Source: Variovorax ginsengisoli (lineage in GTDB: Bacteria > Pseudomonadota > Gammaproteobacteria > Burkholderiales > Burkholderiaceae_C). Taken from it: a DNA stretch of 64,000 nt. Below the pieces are notes generated by a model that saw only the letters and a list, made by a program, of their open reading frames with translations, did not search any database and was not told where the DNA came from. Shown one piece after another: positions 1 through 9,033 of this stretch. The stretch lies in NCBI RefSeq assembly GCF_006438845.1, contig NZ_RCZJ01000004.1:1-64000 (forward strand), written 5' to 3'. The translations under genes and the position numbers were made by a program. Positions within the stretch are counted from its first letter, which is position 1. Each line of letters starts with the position of its first letter.

Positions 1-372
1 CTGGCCGCTGGAATCGACGCGCACACGGTCGAGCGTGTCGATGGTGGCGTTGACGCCTTCCTGCGCCACGGTGCCGGTCTTGCTGGAGGCATTGGCTTCG
101 GACAGCGTGCTCGCACCGGGCAGGCGAGAGGGCGGGCTGACGGTGGCGCCGGCCGGGGTGAGGGCTGCGTTGGCCAGGCCGTGCTCGAGCGGCTTGTTGG
201 GGTTGGAGGGCATCGCGCTGGCAAGGGCCTGCGTGTCGATCGCCTTCTGCGTGGGCAGGTCGCCCTTGCCAGCGGCCGCAGGCGCGGGCTGCGACGGTCC
301 GCTGTCTGTGTTGCGCGCGGCTGCGTGGGCCGCGTCGAGCTCGGATGAGGGTGTGGGGAGTTTTTTGGCCAT
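1..372 (-). CDS. N-terminal part of a truncated gene, possibly a catalase
   Basis: The frame is open from an ATG at 372 off the left edge of the window and gives 124 residues. The visible part is an Ala/Pro/Ser/Thr-rich, low-complexity N-terminus without a signal peptide or membrane segment, ending in DTLDRVRVDSSGQ. Large HPII-type catalases of Burkholderiales have a similar disordered extension before the conserved LTTNQG segment, which would follow just outside the window. That identification is inference from the style of the N-terminus only. No strong Shine-Dalgarno precedes the ATG. The gene is real by its clean codon pattern; the function is uncertain. Confidence 0.5.
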   Translation of the reverse strand, partial: MAKKLPTPSSELDAAHAAARNTDSGPSQPAPAAAGKGDLPTQKAIDTQALASAMPSNPNKPLEHGLANAALTPAGATVSPPSRLPGASTLSEANASSKTGTVAQEGVNATIDTLDRVRVDSSGQ

Positions 373-519
373 GGCGTTTCGGTAGAAGGAAAAGTCAGGC
401 TAGGCCGTGACTTTTTTCCTCTCTGTAGGAATGCAACCCGTGCGACCAGTTGCATCGCGGCCACCTGGCGCGTTTCGCCGTCCCCCTGCCTTGCGCGCCC
501 CTCGCCCCGTCTTGCCCTG

Positions 520-1431
520 TCAGGCGCCGCCCGCCTGGTCCATCTCGGAAGGCTTGTAGATCTTGTGCTGCGGCGCTGCGCTCATCACGTCGGACACCAC
601 CAGCAGGCGCCAGAGCGGCTCGCTGGCCGACGCCGCGCGTTGCTCGCCCGTGAGTTCGAACTTCGGCGTGCCAGGGGAAAGCCCCTTGACGGTGACCTTG
701 AGCAAGGCGGCGCCCTTGGCGTTCGACACGTCGATGTCGTAGCCCAGGCCGCGCTCGGTCACGGTCTCGGCCTTGTAGCCATAGCCGGTGAAATGTTTGG
801 TGACGTAGGCCATGGCGGCGGCCTGCACTTCGTCGGCCGACGCGTTCACCACGACCTCGGGCTCCGCCTCTTCGGCGTCGGCTTGAACGACCTGCCCGCG
901 CGAGGCCGCAGCGTGCAACTCGTCGTCGGTCGGCACCCAGCCGCGCGCACCGCGCACCAGCACGGCACGCTGCGCCTCGGCGTCCCACAGCGCGACGTGC
1001 CATTCGTCGTCGTCGCGCACGCGGGTCGAGACCTTGGCGCTCTTGTTGCTCTCGAGTTCGACGATGGCCACGCGGTTGGTCTGCAGCACGGCACGAAAAC
1101 CGGTGCCGGCGTCGAAGGTTTTCTTGAGCAGGGCCAGACGGTCCTTGGCGCGCTGCACCTGGTTCGGCGCGCGCTGACCGCCGCCGGGGCGGCGCTGGAT
1201 GTCCAGCGATTCGAGGTAGAACCAGCGGCCGCCGGCGGCCACGTTCACGTGCTCGGCCCAGATGGTGGCGATCACGTTGTCGCCAGTGGCCAGCCAGGCG
1301 TATTCGTAAGGCTTGTCGCGCGCATCGAACACGCCCATCTTGGCAACGATTTCGACCGGGGTGAGCCGCGGGCCCGACAGTCGCTTTTCATCGATGACCG
1401 CGAGTACCTGAGGGTCGACTTCCTTTTCCAT
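520..1431 (-). CDS. DUF3883 domain-containing protein
   Basis: A 303-residue soluble protein of unknown function. Residues about 204-282 resemble the DUF3883 / NO VEIN C-terminal domain, which has a restriction-endonuclease-like core: YDID at 231-234, a lysine strand ending in VKG at 248-250, and the closing segment LWRLLVVSDV. The canonical E-V-K is altered here to V-T-V-K, so nuclease activity is doubtful. The first 130 residues hold an aromatic-rich region (YEYAWLATGDNVIATIWAEH) that I do not recognise. The gene stands alone, facing the DUF938 methyltransferase across about 155 bp. Family assignment rests on pattern recognition; the function is not known. Confidence 0.7.
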   Translation of the reverse strand: MEKEVDPQVLAVIDEKRLSGPRLTPVEIVAKMGVFDARDKPYEYAWLATGDNVIATIWAEHVNVAAGGRWFYLESLDIQRRPGGGQRAPNQVQRAKDRLALLKKTFDAGTGFRAVLQTNRVAIVELESNKSAKVSTRVRDDDEWHVALWDAEAQRAVLVRGARGWVPTDDELHAAASRGQVVQADAEEAEPEVVVNASADEVQAAAMAYVTKHFTGYGYKAETVTERGLGYDIDVSNAKGAALLKVTVKGLSPGTPKFELTGEQRAASASEPLWRLLVVSDVMSAAPQHKIYKPSEMDQAGGA

Positions 1432-1586
1432 TCGGTGTGCTTCTTCTGGCGAGTTGGGGGCTCGGCAGTATGCCGCACCGCATTTTCTTCAGGGCCAGCG
1501 CCCGGTGCAGTGGGCCGTCGCGACGGGCGGCTTCGTTCACCGACGGCTGCTACCCTCGAAGCCATCACCATGCCAGGTCAACTTCG

Positions 1587-2207
1587 ATGGACGTCCTTCC
1601 CCGCAGCACTGCTGCTGAACGCAACAAGCAGCCGATCCTCGAGGTGCTGCGCATCCTGCTCAACGAGCGAGGCACTGCGCTGGAGATCGCATCGGGCACC
1701 GGCCAGCACGCGGCGTGGTTCGCCCAGGCCCTGCCCGGCTGGGCATGGCGACCGACGGAGGCCGACGCGCGCCTGCTGCCGGCGCTGGCCGGGCGTGTCG
1801 CCGCGGCAGGCTTGCCCAATCTCCAACCTCCCGTGCAACTCGACGTGACCGCCGCCGCATGGCCGCTGCATGCCGAAGGCGCCGCAGAAAGCTTCGACGC
1901 CGTCTACTGCGCCAACATGCTGCACATCGCGCCGTGGGCCGCATGCGCAGGCTTGATGCAGGGTGCCGCCCGCCACCTGCTGCCCGATGGTTTGCTGATC
2001 ACCTACGGGCCGTATTTCGAAGCCGGCGCTCCAGCGCCGAGCAACCTCGCGTTCGACGAGAGCCTGCGCGCCCGCGATGCCGCCTGGGGCATCCGGCGCC
2101 TCGAAGACGTGGAAGGCGAGGCACACCGCGCAGGCCTGCGCCTGCGCGAACGCCATGCGATGCCCGCCAACAACCTGCTGCTCGTGTTCTGCCGCGCTGG
2201 TGGCTAG
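1587..2207 (+). CDS. DUF938 family class I SAM-dependent methyltransferase
   Basis: A 206-residue cytoplasmic protein of the DUF938 family. The SAM-binding motif I is LEIASGTGQHA at residues 32-42, followed by an acidic residue in WRPTEAD and the motif DAVYCANMLHIAPW, which is typical of this family. The start at 1587 gives the family-typical beginning (STAAERNKQPILEVL). An in-frame start at 1437 would add 50 residues of unrelated composition and is rejected. The substrate is unknown. The gene ends 8 bp before the convergent stop of the Bug solute-binding gene, so the two are transcribed toward each other. Confidence 0.85.
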   Translation: MDVLPRSTAAERNKQPILEVLRILLNERGTALEIASGTGQHAAWFAQALPGWAWRPTEADARLLPALAGRVAAAGLPNLQPPVQLDVTAAAWPLHAEGAAESFDAVYCANMLHIAPWAACAGLMQGAARHLLPDGLLITYGPYFEAGAPAPSNLAFDESLRARDAAWGIRRLEDVEGEAHRAGLRLRERHAMPANNLLLVFCRAGG

Positions 2208-2215
2208 GCAGCGGA

Positions 2216-3193
2216 CTACTGCGGCACCAACCCGGCCGCCTTGACCAACTCGGCATGCAGGCGAATCTCTTCGCTGATGACCTGCGCAAGCGGCTTGGCG
2301 TCGTCGACGGCCGGCTCCATGCCGAGCTCGAGAAGCTTGCCCTTGGCGTCACCGCGAAGCATCGCCTTCACCGACTTGTCGAGCCGGTCCAGGATCGGCT
2401 GCGGTGTCTTGGCCGGTGCCAGCAGGCCGATCCAGGCCGACAGCACCACGTTGTCGACGCCGCCCTCGCGCAGCGTCGGGATGTCGGGTGCCGAGGCGGA
2501 GCGCTTGTCGCTCAGCAGGCCAACCGGGTGCAGCCTGCCCGACTTGATGTACGGCAGCGCTTCAGGCAGCGGCGAAAACGCCATGTCCACCACGCCGCCC
2601 ATCAGGTCCGTGATGGCCGGCGCGCCGCCCTTGTACGGGATGTGCAGCAGCTTGACGCCGGTCCGGCTCTCGAACAGGAGGCCCGCAAGATGCTGCGGGC
2701 TCCCATCGCCGGAGGATGCATAGGTCAGCTTGCCGGGCGCTGCCTTCGCTGCAGCCAGAACCTGGGCCGGCGTCGCGAGGCGCGTCTTGTCGCGCACCAC
2801 CAGCACCATGGCCTGGTTGACCAGCTTGGTCACCGGCGCGAAGTCGGCCTCCGGGTTGTACGGCAGCGTCTTCCAGATGCTCTTGTTGGTGGTGAGGAAG
2901 GAGGCGGGCGACACCATCAGGGTGTAGCCGTCCGGCGCCGCCTTCGCGACCACGGGCACGCCGATCTGGCCCGAGGCACCGGCCCGGTTGTCGACCACGA
3001 AGGGTTGGCCGAGATCGGCGGCCAGCTGCTGGCCGACCATGCGGGCCACCATGTCGACGCTGCCGCCAGCGGGCAGCGCGACCACGACCTTGACGGGGCG
3101 ACTGGGGTAGGTGTCTTGCGCCGCAGACGGCATGGCCAGGCTCAGGCCGGCGGCGGCGCCGAGCGCCAGGGCGAGGGATCGTGTGAGGGACAT
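2216..3193 (-). CDS. Tripartite tricarboxylate transporter substrate-binding protein (Bug family)
   Basis: A 325-residue periplasmic solute-binding protein of the Bug/TctC family, which captures small carboxylates or related compounds. The signal peptide covers residues 1 to about 25 (hydrophobic ALALGAAAGLSLA, cleavage near SAA|Q). The mature protein begins with the family hallmark YPSRPVKVVVALPAGGSVDM and later has AAPDGYTL and LLHIPYKGGAPAITDLMGG. The start at 3193 was chosen because it places the signal peptide at the N-terminus; the longer open frame upstream has no such feature. No TctA or TctB membrane subunits are nearby, so it is an orphan binding protein, as is usual for the hugely expanded Bug family in Burkholderiales. 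The ligand cannot be predicted. Confidence 0.93.
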   Translation of the reverse strand: MSLTRSLALALGAAAGLSLAMPSAAQDTYPSRPVKVVVALPAGGSVDMVARMVGQQLAADLGQPFVVDNRAGASGQIGVPVVAKAAPDGYTLMVSPASFLTTNKSIWKTLPYNPEADFAPVTKLVNQAMVLVVRDKTRLATPAQVLAAAKAAPGKLTYASSGDGSPQHLAGLLFESRTGVKLLHIPYKGGAPAITDLMGGVVDMAFSPLPEALPYIKSGRLHPVGLLSDKRSASAPDIPTLREGGVDNVVLSAWIGLLAPAKTPQPILDRLDKSVKAMLRGDAKGKLLELGMEPAVDDAKPLAQVISEEIRLHAELVKAAGLVPQ

Positions 3194-3320
3194 GGGAGGT
3201 CTCTTTCTGGTCGGAATGAAGTTGCCGCCGCGCTGTTGCAGGTTCTGTGCCGACCGGAGGCGTTCGCTGCCTTTTCCCTGGCCGCACCGCTCCTGCGCCG
3301 TCGCATTTAGACTCCCGCCC

Positions 3321-4004
3321 ATGAAGAACCCATCGCGCTTCCACAAGGAACGGGCCTTGCGCAAGGCCGGGTACCCGGTGCCGCCCTTTCCGGTCGCGCC
3401 CGTCGACGACGGCGTCGACGGCGTCGACGCCGCGACGCGCCTGAAGGCCGACCGCGAATTTCTCGATGCTTGCGCCGCCTGGGAGGACGCCATCGACACG
3501 CGTTATCTGGCGCTGATCCGTTCCCTGCCGCCGATCGAGCCCTCGCCGGACGTTCGCGACTTCATCCAGCGTTGCGAGCAGTACGGCCTGACCGCCGGAC
3601 TCACCGGCCTGAACGGGCGCGTGCCGCACCGCTACACGGCGGTCTACCAGCTCGACCACGAGACGCTGCGCAACATCGAGCTGGTCGACAAGGTGGGCGA
3701 AGCGCGTCCCGACTACCTGGCTGCCGTGCCGCTGGGCACCAGCTTCTGCCAGTTCGTGCTGCGCGACGGCGCCTTTCTGACCTCCGATTCAGGCCACGAC
3801 CATCGCCTCGATGGCCACCCCTACCAGGGCGTGATGGTGTCGTACCACGGCGTGCCGGTGCTCGACACCGAGGGCGAACTGTATGGCTCGCTGTGCCACT
3901 TCGACGTGAGCGAGCAACCGCTTTCCGCTGCGGAGTTCGAGCACCTGCAGGGCGTCGCCAGCGCCATCGCCCCCTACCTGAAGAGCCAGGGCACGCGCGC
4001 CTGA
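3321..4004 (+). CDS. GAF domain-containing protein
   Basis: A 227-residue soluble protein with one GAF domain at about residues 105-222. The late GAF motif GSLCHFD (189-195) and the preceding VLDTEGELY are clear. The N-terminal 75 residues are helical and charged and include FLDACAAWEDAIDTRYLALI. There is no kinase, GGDEF or HTH output domain, so it is a stand-alone GAF sensor or redox protein of unknown ligand. The start at 3321 is the first ATG after the divergent Bug gene promoter; the longer frame back to 3111 overlaps that gene and is rejected. About 50 bp separate its stop from the convergent putA stop. Confidence 0.85.
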   Translation: MKNPSRFHKERALRKAGYPVPPFPVAPVDDGVDGVDAATRLKADREFLDACAAWEDAIDTRYLALIRSLPPIEPSPDVRDFIQRCEQYGLTAGLTGLNGRVPHRYTAVYQLDHETLRNIELVDKVGEARPDYLAAVPLGTSFCQFVLRDGAFLTSDSGHDHRLDGHPYQGVMVSYHGVPVLDTEGELYGSLCHFDVSEQPLSAAEFEHLQGVASAIAPYLKSQGTRA

Positions 4005-4053
4005 TCCGGCGCCGACACGCTGTCGGCGTGTCGCACTGTCGGTCCGCGCTCGG

Positions 4054-7000
4054 TCAGCCGACGCTCATCAGGCTGGCATTGCCGCCAGCGGCGGCTGTGT
4101 TCACGCTCACGCTGCGCTCGATCAGCAGGCGTTCGAGCACGATGCCGGTTTCGCCCGGCGCGAGGCCCTGCAATTGCACGATCGGACCGGGGCGCTCGGC
4201 CAGGCGTTCGCTGAGCGCGCGCAACTGGTCGGAGTCACCGTGGTGCAGCACTGCCGTGAAGTCGCCTTCGAGTGACGCTTCGGCGCGCCAGACAATCACG
4301 TCGCGGACATCGGTCGGCAGACGTGACGCGAGGGCGCGCGTGGCGTGCGTGTCGGGCCAGGCGGGACGCGCGCCGACCGCCAGCACCGCAGCGAGCTGGC
4401 AAAGCAGGTCACCTTCCGCACCAGCGAGGCACAGGACCTCCTCGCGCGCCGACAACCGGTAGGCGTTGCGCTCGCCGGTCGGGCCGTCGAGCAGCCGTTC
4501 GGTGCCGCTGAGCGATGCGCGCTCGAAGCGTTCGCAGAGCGCCGCGAGATCGGCCGCGCCGGGTGCGTCGCCGGGAGCCCATTGCGCCAGCGCGGCAAGC
4601 AATGGACGGCGCAGGGCGGCGCTGTCGGTCGTAGGGGAAAGGCCCGCGAGCAAAGGCGGCAACCCGCTCGACAGCAACCGATGCAGGTACAGCGGCCCGC
4701 CGGCCTTCGGCCCCGTGCCCGACAGGCCTTCGCCACCGAAGGGCTGCACGCCGACCACGGCACCGACCATGTTGCGATTGACGTAGAGGTTGCCAACGCG
4801 CGCGCGCGTCACGACGCGCTGGATCGTCTCGTCGATGCGCGAGTGCACGCCCAGGGTGAGGCCGTAGCCGCTGGCATCGATCTGCTCGAGCACGTCGTCG
4901 AGGTCCTCGCGCTCGTAGCGCAGCACGTGCAGCACCGGGCCGAAGACTTCGTGCGCGAGCTCGTCGATGCGCTCGATCTCGATCAGCGTCGGCATGACGA
5001 ACGTGCCTCGCGCAGCATCGTCTTCGTGCGCGCGTGCAAGCTGCAACACCGGTCTGCCCTTGGCGCGCATGGCGTCGATGTGTCGTTCGAGTGCCTGCTG
5101 CGCGTCGCGGTCGATCACCGGGCCGATGTCGACGCAGAAGTGCTCGGGGTTGCCCAACGTGCATTCGGCCATCGCGCCGCGCAGCATCTCGATGGTGCGT
5201 TCAGCGATGTCCGCCTGGACACACAGCACGCGCAACGCCGAGCAGCGCTGGCCGGCGCTGTCGAAGGCGGATGCGACGACGTCGGTCACGACCTGCTCGA
5301 CCAGCGCGGACGAGTCCACGACCATCGCGTTCTGCCCGCCGGTCTCGGCGATCAGCGGGATCGGATGTCCCAACGCGTCGAGGCGCCCGGCGATCACGCG
5401 CTGAAGGATGCGCGCGACCTGGGTGGAGCCGGTGAAGAGCACGCCCTGCACCCGCGCGTCGGCGACCAGCGCGGCGCCCACGGTGTCGCCCGTGCCCGGC
5501 AGCAGCTGCAGCACGCCGGGCGGCAGGCCTGCTGCCTGCAGGAGGCGCACCGCCTCCGCCGCGACCAGCGGCGTCTGCTCGGCCGGCTTGGCGAGCACCG
5601 TGTTGCCTGCGGCCAGCGCGGCGGCCACCTGCCCGGTGAAGATGGCCAGCGGAAAATTCCACGGGCTGATGCACACCACAGGCCCGAGCGGGCGGTGCGT
5701 GTCGTTGCTGAAGTCGGCACGCACCTGAGCCGCGTAGTAGCGCAGGAAGTCGATCGCCTCGCGCACTTCGGCGATGGCATTGGCGAGCGTCTTGCCCGCC
5801 TCGCGCACCAGCAATCCCAGCAGCGCCTGCATGCGTGCTTCAAACGCGTCGGCAGCGCGGTCGAGCAGGTCGGCGCGCTCGACGGCCGGCGTGGCCTGCC
5901 AGATCTGGAAGGCGTCCTGCGACGCCTGCACGGCGCGTTCCACGTCTTCCAGCGTGGCCGCCTGCACCTGGCCCACGACATCGTCGTGGCGCGCCGGATT
6001 ACGCACCGGCGCGCGCGGGCCGGGCGCCACGGGCTGCGCGAGCATCGGCTGGGCCAGCCATGCATCGCCGGCCGTGTGCAGCAGCGCGCTCGACAGCGAA
6101 CCGAGGCGATGCTCGTTCGACAGGTCCAGCCCCATCGCGTTGGCGCGTCCCGCGTACAGATCGCGCGGCAGCGGGATGCGCGGATGCGGCTGGCCCATGC
6201 GACCGTCTTCGATGCCCTGCGCTTCCACCCCCTGCACCGGGTCGGCCACCAGCGATTCGATGGCCAGGCTCTTGTCGGCGATGCGATTGACGAACGAGGT
6301 GTTGGCACCGTTCTCCAGCAGGCGCCGCACCAGGTAGGCGAGCAGCGTCTCGTGGCTCCCCACGGGTGCATAGATGCGGCACGGCCGCGCCAGCTTGCCT
6401 TCGGCGACCGGGCCGACGACCTGCTCGTACAGCGGCTCGCCCATGCCGTGCAGGCACTGGAACTCGTACTGGCCCTCGTGGTAGTTCTCGCCTGCCAGGT
6501 GATAGATCGCGGCCAGCGTGTGGGCGTTGTGGGTGGCGAATTGCGGGTACACCGCCTCGGGCGCGGCGAGCAGTTGGCGGGCGCAGGCGAGGTAGGACAC
6601 GTCGGTGTGCACCTTGCGCGTGTAGACCGGATAGTCCTCCAGACCGTCGACCTGGGCGCGCTTGATCTCGCTGTCCCAGTAGGCGCCCTTCACCAGCCGA
6701 ACCATCAGCCGATGGCGGCTGCGGCGCGCGAGATCGACCAGGTAGGCGATCACGGCCGGGCAGCGCTTCTGGTAGGCCTGGATGACGAAGCCGATGCCGT
6801 TCCAGCCGGCCAGCGCGGGTTCGTGGCACAGCCGCTCGAGCAGGTCGAGCGACAGCTCCAGGCGGTCGGCCTCTTCCGCGTCGATGTTCAGGCCGATGTC
6901 GTACCTGCGAGCCAGCAGCGTGAGCGCGAGCAGGCGTGGATAGAGCTCGTCCATCACGCGTGGGTGCTGCGCGCGGCTGTAGCGCGGGTGCAGCGCCGAC

Positions 7001-7986
7001 AGCTTGATCGAGATGCCCGGCCCGCGGTAAATGCCGATGCCCGAGGCCGCCCGGCCGATGGCGTGGATGGCCTGCTCGTACGACGCCATGTAGCGCAGCG
7101 CATCGGCATCGGTGAGCGCGGCCTCGCCGAGCATGTCGTACGAATAGCGGAAGCCCCGCGCTTCCATCTTGCCGGCGTTGGCGAGTGCCTTGCCGATGGT
7201 TTCGCCGGTGACGAACTGCTCGCCCATCAGGCGCATCGCCATGTCCACGCCCTTGCGCACGACCGGCTCGCCACCGCGCGCGAGCACGCGGCCGAGCGAG
7301 TGGCTCAGGCCCGACTCGTTGTGCGTGGCCACCAGCCTGCCGGTGAACATCAGGCCCCAGGTGGCGGCGTTGACGAACAGCGAACTGCTCTTGCCCAGGT
7401 GCGGCTGCCAATTGCCGGTGCTGATCTTGTCGCGGATGAGCGCATCGCGCGTGCCCTTGTCCGGAATGCGCAGCAGCGCCTCGGCCAAGCACATCAGAGC
7501 CACGCCTTCCTGTGAAGACAACGAGAACTCCTGCAACAGCCCTTGCACGACGCCCGAGCGCCCGCCGGCCTGATGGTCGCGCAGGTTCTGCGACAGGTCG
7601 ACCGCCAGGCGATGCGTCTTCGCAGACATCTCGAGGTCCAGCCTCGCCTGCGGCAGCAGCATCGCGACCTGCTCGGCCTCGGGCCGGCGGTAGGCTGATG
7701 TGACGGCGGCACGCAGCACGCTCTGCGGCTGCACGTTCTCTGCGAAGTCGAGGAAGGGCTGGTGCGGCGACGAGGCTGCCGTGGTGTCGGCTTCTGCAGC
7801 GGCGGAGTCGGCCGGTGCGGCACCGAAGACCTGCGCCAGCGTCAGTCCGCGCTCGAGTTGTTCGAGGTGCGCGAGGAGGGCCTGCTTGATCAGCCAGTGG
7901 GGGGTGCGATCGACCTTCGACGCGGCGGCCTTGAGGCGCTCCCGCACGCTGTCGTCGAGTTTCACGCCGAGGGTCGTCGTTGCCAT
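4054..7986 (-). CDS. putA: Trifunctional transcriptional regulator / proline dehydrogenase / P5C dehydrogenase
   Basis: PutA oxidises proline to glutamate in two steps and, in trifunctional forms, represses its own gene. This 1310-residue protein has an N-terminal ribbon-helix-helix DNA-binding domain (residues about 3-45, TTLGVKLDDSVRERLKAAAS). An FAD-dependent proline dehydrogenase barrel follows (about 210-570), with YSYDMLGEAA, LVKGAYWDSEIKRAQ and ENGANTSFVNRI. The aldehyde dehydrogenase domain (about 660-1110) carries general-base Glu881 in IAETGGQ and nucleophile Cys915 in AGQRCSALR. A C-terminal domain of about 190 residues completes the long-type PutA. The start at 7986 puts the RHH strand at the N-terminus; 37 more in-frame residues upstream are translated operator repeats and are rejected. 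No putP is visible. Confidence 0.97.
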   Translation of the reverse strand: MATTTLGVKLDDSVRERLKAAASKVDRTPHWLIKQALLAHLEQLERGLTLAQVFGAAPADSAAAEADTTAASSPHQPFLDFAENVQPQSVLRAAVTSAYRRPEAEQVAMLLPQARLDLEMSAKTHRLAVDLSQNLRDHQAGGRSGVVQGLLQEFSLSSQEGVALMCLAEALLRIPDKGTRDALIRDKISTGNWQPHLGKSSSLFVNAATWGLMFTGRLVATHNESGLSHSLGRVLARGGEPVVRKGVDMAMRLMGEQFVTGETIGKALANAGKMEARGFRYSYDMLGEAALTDADALRYMASYEQAIHAIGRAASGIGIYRGPGISIKLSALHPRYSRAQHPRVMDELYPRLLALTLLARRYDIGLNIDAEEADRLELSLDLLERLCHEPALAGWNGIGFVIQAYQKRCPAVIAYLVDLARRSRHRLMVRLVKGAYWDSEIKRAQVDGLEDYPVYTRKVHTDVSYLACARQLLAAPEAVYPQFATHNAHTLAAIYHLAGENYHEGQYEFQCLHGMGEPLYEQVVGPVAEGKLARPCRIYAPVGSHETLLAYLVRRLLENGANTSFVNRIADKSLAIESLVADPVQGVEAQGIEDGRMGQPHPRIPLPRDLYAGRANAMGLDLSNEHRLGSLSSALLHTAGDAWLAQPMLAQPVAPGPRAPVRNPARHDDVVGQVQAATLEDVERAVQASQDAFQIWQATPAVERADLLDRAADAFEARMQALLGLLVREAGKTLANAIAEVREAIDFLRYYAAQVRADFSNDTHRPLGPVVCISPWNFPLAIFTGQVAAALAAGNTVLAKPAEQTPLVAAEAVRLLQAAGLPPGVLQLLPGTGDTVGAALVADARVQGVLFTGSTQVARILQRVIAGRLDALGHPIPLIAETGGQNAMVVDSSALVEQVVTDVVASAFDSAGQRCSALRVLCVQADIAERTIEMLRGAMAECTLGNPEHFCVDIGPVIDRDAQQALERHIDAMRAKGRPVLQLARAHEDDAARGTFVMPTLIEIERIDELAHEVFGPVLHVLRYEREDLDDVLEQIDASGYGLTLGVHSRIDETIQRVVTRARVGNLYVNRNMVGAVVGVQPFGGEGLSGTGPKAGGPLYLHRLLSSGLPPLLAGLSPTTDSAALRRPLLAALAQWAPGDAPGAADLAALCERFERASLSGTERLLDGPTGERNAYRLSAREEVLCLAGAEGDLLCQLAAVLAVGARPAWPDTHATRALASRLPTDVRDVIVWRAEASLEGDFTAVLHHGDSDQLRALSERLAERPGPIVQLQGLAPGETGIVLERLLIERSVSVNTAAAGGNASLMSVG

Positions 7987-8044
7987 GGTCTGCCTGCCGC
8001 CGAGAATTGAAGTGCGGCGGATGGTAGAACAGCACGCGCGAAGG

Positions 8045-8118
8045 TGCAACCCTTCAGCCCTCGAAAGGTGCAACCCTTCAGCCCTCGAAAGGTGCAACCC
8101 AAACGCTGGAAGGTTGCA
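8045..8118. promoter_or_regulatory. Candidate PutA operator: four GTTGCA sites, three in exact 24-bp tandem repeats
   Basis: Upstream of putA the hexamer TGCAAC (GTTGCA on the putA strand) occurs at 8045-8050, 8069-8074 and 8093-8098, exactly 24 bp apart within near-perfect direct repeats. It occurs once more in the opposite orientation at 8113-8118. In Escherichia coli the PutA ribbon-helix-helix domain recognises GTTGCA sites in the putA-putP control region, and this PutA keeps that domain. The match of motif, position and encoded regulator makes autoregulation likely; binding itself is inference. Confidence 0.65.
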
Positions 8119-8159
8119 CCTCGCCCAGCATGGGCGTGAAGTCGTCTATTGGCCGGCAC

Positions 8160-8891
8160 TCAGGCGGAGAGAAAACGGTAAAAGTTGCGCAGCATGCCGG
8201 CGGTTGCACCCCAGATGAATCGCTCTTGCAACCCATCCTGATAGGGCATCGAAAACCATTGCCGCGCATTGAGGCCCTCGCCCACCATGGCGTGACGACG
8301 GTGGTTGGCTGGGTTCATCAGGTGCGACAGCGGCACCTCGAAGGCGTCTGCAACTTCCGAGGGGCTGAGCGTGAGATGGAAGCCCGGCTGAACCAATGCG
8401 ATCACCGGCGTGACGATGAACGAAGTTACGGTGGTGTACGTTGGCAGGGAGCCCAGCACCTCGATGTAGTCGGCCGAGAGACCGACTTCTTCCCAAGCCT
8501 CGCGCAATGCGGCCGCCGCGACGTTGGCGTCTTCGGGATCGACCCGCCCGCCGGGAAAAGCCACCTGCCCCGAGTGCGTCGACATCTGCGTGGCCCGCTC
8601 GGTCAACAGCACCGTGGGCTCGCGGCGCTGCACGATCGGCACCAAGACGGCCGCTTGCGCCGGCGCGCGATGCCCTGCGCGCGGCTCGCGGCGCAGTTCG
8701 GGCGTCCAGACGGGCGGGCGTGCAAACCGTGCGCGCAGCGCACTCACGGTGAGTTGGTCGTGCGGCACGGCGGGCAAGTCGCTGTCGACGCGCACCACCG
8801 GCACGTCGCGCGGCTCGAAGCTCGCGAGCGACACGGCGTTGATCGGTTCGGCGGGCTCGGGGTCGACCAGGACGGCAGGACGGGGATTCAA
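8160..8891 (-). CDS. NUDIX hydrolase, CoA pyrophosphatase (NudL/YeaB-like)
   Basis: A hydrolase that probably cleaves coenzyme A or acyl-CoA derivatives at the pyrophosphate bond. The NudL-type signature is visible: STHSGQVAFPGGRVDPED followed by the NUDIX helix ALREAWEEVGL, whose acidic residues bind Mg2+, and downstream LPTYTTVTSFIVTPVIA. No ATG exists at a sensible place. A TTG at 8891 is preceded by GGAG with 7-8 nt spacing and gives 243 residues. The longer frame reaching 9143 would run back into rplS and across the terminator at 8985-9018, so it is rejected. The gene follows the rpsP operon on the same strand but is separated by that terminator. Confidence 0.88.
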   Translation of the reverse strand: MNPRPAVLVDPEPAEPINAVSLASFEPRDVPVVRVDSDLPAVPHDQLTVSALRARFARPPVWTPELRREPRAGHRAPAQAAVLVPIVQRREPTVLLTERATQMSTHSGQVAFPGGRVDPEDANVAAAALREAWEEVGLSADYIEVLGSLPTYTTVTSFIVTPVIALVQPGFHLTLSPSEVADAFEVPLSHLMNPANHRRHAMVGEGLNARQWFSMPYQDGLQERFIWGATAGMLRNFYRFLSA

Positions 8892-8984
8892 GACAAGGTC
8901 TCCGAAAAAGTGCGAAGCAAGGACGCCATGCGGCGAGGCAGCGTGCCACAACGCGGGCCTCGCTGCACGCAAGTGGCGCGCCAA

Positions 8985-9018
8985 TGCAAAAAGCCGCCTC
9001 GAACGGCGGCTTTTTGCA
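8985..9018 (-). terminator. Rho-independent terminator of the rpsP-rplS operon
   Basis: A perfect stem GCCGCC/GGCGGC with flanking A5 and T5 tracts (arms 8985-8998 and 9005-9018) lies 16 bp after the rplS stop. The symmetry of the A and T tracts lets it work in either direction. Confidence 0.85.
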
Positions 9019-9033
9019 CGGCGAAGTCGCTGC

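Noticed and set aside
4345-7515. A 1056-codon open frame antisense to putA
   Set aside because: It is a product of high-GC codon bias opposite a real gene; its translation has no family features, while the other strand encodes an intact PutA.
8203-8232. Two further GTTGCA/TGCAAC hexamers
   Set aside because: They lie inside the NUDIX coding region and do not follow the 24-bp spacing, so I do not count them as operator sites.
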